Assembly (NCBI GenBank): GCA_012517355.1
Contig: JAAYVD010000117.1
Span: forward strand, 1-64,000
Direction: 5' to 3'
Source: Candidatus Rifleibacteriota bacterium
GTDB taxonomy: Bacteria; Muiribacteriota; Ozemobacteria; Ozemobacterales; Ozemobacteraceae
DNA: 64,000 nucleotides
The notes under the pieces were generated by a model, which was not told where the DNA came from, made no database searches, and saw nothing but the letters and a program-made list of their open reading frames with translations. This document shows positions 60,718 through 64,000 of this stretch, one piece after another. Position 1 is the stretch's first letter. Each line of letters starts with the position of its first letter. Made by a program: the position numbers and the translations under genes.

Positions 60718-61590
60718 TCAGGCCCCGGCCTCGCCCAGGCCGTGCAGGAAGCTGGCCGACAACTGCCCCACCGCCACCTCCTGGATTGGTCCGGTCATGA
60801 ACAGCACCCCGCGCTCGTCCTGGGAGATGACCAGGTCGCCCCCCGGCATGTGGATCGTCACGGGGGAGGTCAGTTTCCCCAGCTTGATCCCGGCCGCCGC
60901 CACCGCGGTGGCGCCGGTCCCACAGGCCTGGGTCATGCCGCAGCCGCGTTCCCAGACCGTCACCTTCGCCTCCTTCGGCGACTGGATTTCGACGAACTCG
61001 ACGTTGATCCGGCGCGGGTGGTTGGGATGCACCTCGAGCCAGGCGCCCAGGGCGATCATCTCGTCCTGGGTCAGGGGGGTGGTCAGGAACAGCATGGCAT
61101 GCGGATTCCCGATGTTGACGTAGACGGGCTCGAGGGTCTCCTCCTGCCAGTGCAGGGGCTTGCGGTCCTTGGCCGGCAGCAGCTCTCCCGTGGCGGTGAG
61201 GTCGAAGGCCGGCTTTCCCATCTCGACCCGGTACTGGCATTTCCCGTCTTTCACCGTGCCGGCATGGATCTCCTTGACTCCGCTCAGTGTCTCGATCAGC
61301 AGCGGTTCGTGGCCGAGATGGTGCTGGCGGTAGAGGTGCGCCACCCCGCGGATGGCGTTGCCGCACATCTCCGCCTCGGTGCCGTCGATGTTGTACATCT
61401 GCATGCGACAATGGTGCTTCTTGTCGCGCGGCGGCTGGATGAAGATGACGCCGTCCCCGCCCAGGCCGCGGCCCGCACTGCACAGCAGGCGCAGGGTCCG
61501 GGGGTTCTTCAGGACCGACAGGTCCTGGCCGAGCTCGTCGAAGAAGATGAAGGAATTGCCGAGACCGTGCATCTTGTGGAACCCGAACAT
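60718..61590 (-). CDS. dapF: Diaminopimelate epimerase
   Basis: This protein has 290 aa. Both catalytic cysteines are present: EMCGNAIRG (about 75) and the second in QACGTGATA (about 227). The start FHKMHGLGNSFIFFDEL is typical. It converts LL- to meso-diaminopimelate for lysine and peptidoglycan synthesis, with a two-base cysteine mechanism. It is 12 bp downstream of the membrane protein gene and may share its transcript. Confidence 0.96.
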   Translation of the reverse strand: MFGFHKMHGLGNSFIFFDELGQDLSVLKNPRTLRLLCSAGRGLGGDGVIFIQPPRDKKHHCRMQMYNIDGTEAEMCGNAIRGVAHLYRQHHLGHEPLLIETLSGVKEIHAGTVKDGKCQYRVEMGKPAFDLTATGELLPAKDRKPLHWQEETLEPVYVNIGNPHAMLFLTTPLTQDEMIALGAWLEVHPNHPRRINVEFVEIQSPKEAKVTVWERGCGMTQACGTGATAVAAAGIKLGKLTSPVTIHMPGGDLVISQDERGVLFMTGPIQEVAVGQLSASFLHGLGEAGA

Positions 61591-61602
61591 GGGTGCGTCT
61601 CC

Positions 61603-62670
61603 TTATCCGAAATGATGGGCCAGCTGCGAGAAGATCCAGAAGGCCAGGCCGATGGCGGCCAGAAACAGCAGGACCGTCCGCCGGTCCTCGCGCGACAGGC
61701 TCAGTTGCCGCCAGTTCCCTGCCACGAACAACACGCTGATGCAGGGCAGGACCGGCAGCCCCACTCCCACGAACAGGGCGAGCCCCACGGTGATCAGGAA
61801 GCCTGCCCCCAGCAGCAGGATGTTCTTGCGGAGGCCGAGGTCGAATCGGACGGCCGCCTGGAAATAGATGCCAAAAAACAGGAAATCCGTCAACCCGATC
61901 AGGAAGGGAATGGCGGCGCTGGCCCCAGACACCAGCGGGAACCGCAGCAGGAAGAAATGGATCTGCGAGGAGCGGATGATCAGGGCCGTCGCGCCCTGCG
62001 ACACGCTCCAGGCGTCGGCCAGCGTTGCCACCAGCGCGATGGGGATGAGGTGGCTCTTCTCGTCGACCCCGGCGCCGATCCACAGCCCGATGCCGGTCGC
62101 CAGCAGCAGCTGGCTCAGGCAGAGGAGGAAGATCCGGACAGCCGACTCCCCGAAACACTCCTCCAGGAAGTCGGAGATCGCGCCGTGCAGCAGGTTGCGT
62201 GTCACCACCACCCCGTCCCCGCCGGCCACCAGGCCAAGCGCGGCGGTCAGCAGCACCGTCTCCGTCGTGATCGCCGCCGCCTTCTCGATGGCCCGCGTCC
62301 GTTGCGCCAGCGGCTGCGCCGTGAGCACCACCAGGACCAGGCCGACCGCGCCCAGGGCCATGTAGGTCGTCCGGTGCAGGGCCAGCCGGGAAAAGGCCGC
62401 CACCCAGGCGAACCCCAGCAGGATCACCGCCGCGGCCGACAGGAAGTAGGCGGCGGCGCGGGGCAGTTCCGGCAGGCCCGGCCGCAGCACCAGCACCCCG
62501 CCGAAGGCCAGGGCCCAGGCCGCCACCACCCGGACGGGCAGGTCCCAGGGGCGTCCGTTCCCAGCCGGTCCGGTGGTCACCGGGCTGGCGGCCATTCCGC
62601 CCGCCGCCTCGCCAGGCGGGGGAGGGGAGGGGAGCATGGCGGGGTCGTTGCCGGCGGGGCCGCCGCTCAC
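61603..62670 (-). CDS. Polytopic membrane protein of unknown function
   Basis: This protein has about 355 aa with a GTG at 62670 that overlaps the TPR stop (GTGA); an ATG at 62637 would give 344 aa. Neither has a good ribosome site, and coupling favours the GTG. Eight or nine hydrophobic helices are visible. Between them are charged loops such as GVDEKSHLIPIALVATLADAWSV and LIIRSSQIHFFLLRFPLVSG, which look conserved in character. No transporter family is recognised. It sits between a TPR protein and dapF. Confidence 0.7.
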   Translation of the reverse strand: MSGGPAGNDPAMLPSPPPPGEAAGGMAASPVTTGPAGNGRPWDLPVRVVAAWALAFGGVLVLRPGLPELPRAAAYFLSAAAVILLGFAWVAAFSRLALHRTTYMALGAVGLVLVVLTAQPLAQRTRAIEKAAAITTETVLLTAALGLVAGGDGVVVTRNLLHGAISDFLEECFGESAVRIFLLCLSQLLLATGIGLWIGAGVDEKSHLIPIALVATLADAWSVSQGATALIIRSSQIHFFLLRFPLVSGASAAIPFLIGLTDFLFFGIYFQAAVRFDLGLRKNILLLGAGFLITVGLALFVGVGLPVLPCISVLFVAGNWRQLSLSREDRRTVLLFLAAIGLAFWIFSQLAHHFG

Positions 62671-64000
62671 TTCTTCGGGGTGAGGATTCCCAGGCTCTCC
62701 GAGGCGAGGGCGACGATCTCGGCGTCGGTGTTGCTCCTGACCGCCTCTTCGTAGGCCTTGATGGCCTCGGCCTGGCGGTCGAGCTTCTCGTAGATCCGGC
62801 CCAGGTGCAGGTGGACCTCGCTCGAGATGGCCTCGTGCGACAGCCGGAAGATCTTCATCGCCTTCTCCTGCACCTGGCGGGCCTGTTCGAAGTTGCCGTT
62901 GCGGAAGTGGACCCAGGCCAGCGAATCCAGGTAGGTGGCCCGGTTGGGCTTGTCGAGCTCGAGGGCCTTGTCGATCAGCTTCTTCGCCAGGGGCAGCTCG
63001 CGGTTCTGGTCGGCCAGCAGGTAGCCCAGCGTATTGGCGATCGACCCGTTCTCGGGCATCAGCTCCACCATCTTCTTGAACACCGCGATGGCGTCGTCGA
63101 ACCGCTTCTTCTCGAGGAAGGCCGACCCCATCACCGACAGCACCCGCAGGTTGCCGGGGTCTTTCGCCAGCAGGGCCTCCCATTCCTGGCGGGCCTTGTC
63201 GAGATCACCCATCTCGAAGAAGACCACGCCCAGGTTCAGCCGGGGGCTGATGTCGGTCTCGTCGAGCGAGATGGCGCTGCGGTAGATCCGTTCCGCCTCG
63301 ACCAGCTCCTTGGTGCCAAGGTAGACGTTGCCCAGGTTGATGCGGGCCTTGACGTTGTTCGCCTCGAGCGCCAGCACGCGGTTGAACAGCTCCACCGCCC
63401 GTTCCTTCTCGCCGAGCACCGAGTAGACCAGGCCCAGGTTGTTCATCGCGTTGATGTGCTCGGGTTCCATTTTCAGGACCGTCTCGTACTCGTGGATCGC
63501 CTCGAAATACCGCGAGGTCTCGTGGTAGGCCACGCCCAGGTTGTAATGCGCCTCGGCCGGCAGGTTGGGATCCTGCGCGAAGGCCTCCTCGTAGGCCTTG
63601 ATGGCCTCCTCGACCTGGTTGGTGAAGTAGCTGGCCATGCCCAGCAGATACCAGGTGTACGGCTGCCCGCGGTCGATCGCCAGCGTCCGGCGCAGATACG
63701 AGGCCGCCTCGGGGAACCGCTCCAGTTGCAGATACAGCTTGCCCAGGTTCCGGAGCGCCTCCGAATACATCGGGTCGATGGCGATCGCCCGCATCAGCAT
63801 CTCCTCGGCCTTCTGGTTGAGGCCCTCCTGCAGGTAGAGCAGGCCGAGGAAGTTGTGGGCCTCCTCGGAATAGGGATCGATGCTCTTGGCCTTCAGAAAC
63901 GCCTCTTCCGCCTTCTTGTTCTGCTCGAGGATCAGGCAGTTCAGCCCCTCCTGGATCAGGCTCTTGGCCTCCTCCTTGGGGGTGGCGGGCCGGCTCTTGT
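62667..64000 (-). CDS. Tetratricopeptide-repeat protein (5'-partial)
   Basis: The frame is open to the right edge, so the N-terminus is outside the window; 444 residues are visible, ending ESLGILTPKK. They consist of about twelve TPR units of 34 residues with the usual W/L-G-Y-A-F-A-P pattern (EAHNFLGLLYLQEGLNQKAEE; EALRNLGKLYLQLERFPEAAS; AHYNLGVAYHETSRYFEAI; AMNNLGLVYSVLGEKERAVE). TPR arrays bind partner proteins. Coupled to the membrane protein downstream by a 4-bp overlap, which suggests the two interact. Confidence 0.88.
   Translation of the reverse strand, partial: KSRPATPKEEAKSLIQEGLNCLILEQNKKAEEAFLKAKSIDPYSEEAHNFLGLLYLQEGLNQKAEEMLMRAIAIDPMYSEALRNLGKLYLQLERFPEAASYLRRTLAIDRGQPYTWYLLGMASYFTNQVEEAIKAYEEAFAQDPNLPAEAHYNLGVAYHETSRYFEAIHEYETVLKMEPEHINAMNNLGLVYSVLGEKERAVELFNRVLALEANNVKARINLGNVYLGTKELVEAERIYRSAISLDETDISPRLNLGVVFFEMGDLDKARQEWEALLAKDPGNLRVLSVMGSAFLEKKRFDDAIAVFKKMVELMPENGSIANTLGYLLADQNRELPLAKKLIDKALELDKPNRATYLDSLAWVHFRNGNFEQARQVQEKAMKIFRLSHEAISSEVHLHLGRIYEKLDRQAEAIKAYEEAVRSNTDAEIVALASESLGILTPKK

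Overview
The window is about 64 kb of very GC-rich (roughly two-thirds G+C by eye), densely coding bacterial chromosome. No rRNA, CRISPR array, intact insertion sequence or prophage was found, and there is one tRNA. The organism looks like a diderm heterotroph from a poorly sampled environmental lineage. Many proteins carry signal peptides, and there are two pseudopilin operons, a secretin remnant and a diaminopimelate pathway gene (dapF). A Riflebacteria/Ozemobacteria-like phylum would fit, but that is inference: no marker gene was compared.

Layout, left to right. (1) 1-4106: two tandem membrane sensor proteins with HAMP and PP2C/SpoIIE-like domains. The first is frameshifted and lacks the catalytic motif; the second has lost the middle of its phosphatase domain. 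(2) 4156-4815: an orphan small sulfite reductase. (3) 4970-12470: a HEAT-repeat membrane protein followed by pseudopilin operon A (PilX-, PilV- and PilW-like). (4) 12801-22120: secreted proteins (VWA-DUF2807 fusion, two unknowns, M23 peptidase, propeller-like protein) around yhbY and rarD. (5) 22220-24255: nifU-nifS, followed by a convergent secretin remnant. (6) 32311-25123 on the minus strand: gltX, then apbE, membrane spermidine-synthase-like, NusG-II, HepI-like, maf and coaD, mostly with 4-bp overlaps. (7) 33.5-37 kb: an unknown secreted protein, tRNA-Val(GAC), a TrmJ-like methyltransferase and a pair of GerW-like proteins. (8) 37370-42055: an unusual exported nucleotidyltransferase/phosphorylase-like fusion and an MFS exporter. 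(9) 42-47 kb: a debranching-enzyme-like secreted glycosidase and an RlmD-type methyltransferase. (10) 47-50 kb: rpsO-pnp with promoter, leader and terminator. (11) 54575-50168 minus: pseudopilin operon B, a paralogous version of operon A with its own strong promoter. (12) 59993-54729 minus: a tightly overlapped operon of MEMO-AMMECR1 fusion, DUF3299-ankyrin protein, LolD-like ATPase and FtsX-like permease. (13) 64000-60718 minus: TPR protein, unknown membrane protein, dapF.

The most distinctive non-genic feature is a dispersed repeat of about 70-85 bp that folds into several stems. At least nine recognisable copies lie between genes, in both orientations, with one tandem array (60095-60320). 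One copy (1315-1395) sits in frame inside a coding sequence. Its stems are kept by paired changes between copies, so the fold appears to matter. A second class of short REP-like palindromes occurs at 24837, 36955 and 42521.

Many linkers carry short in-frame tandem repeats (9, 12, 15, 18 and 81 bp), which suggests frequent replication slippage. Several promoters share an extended -10 of the form TGG-TAnnnT.
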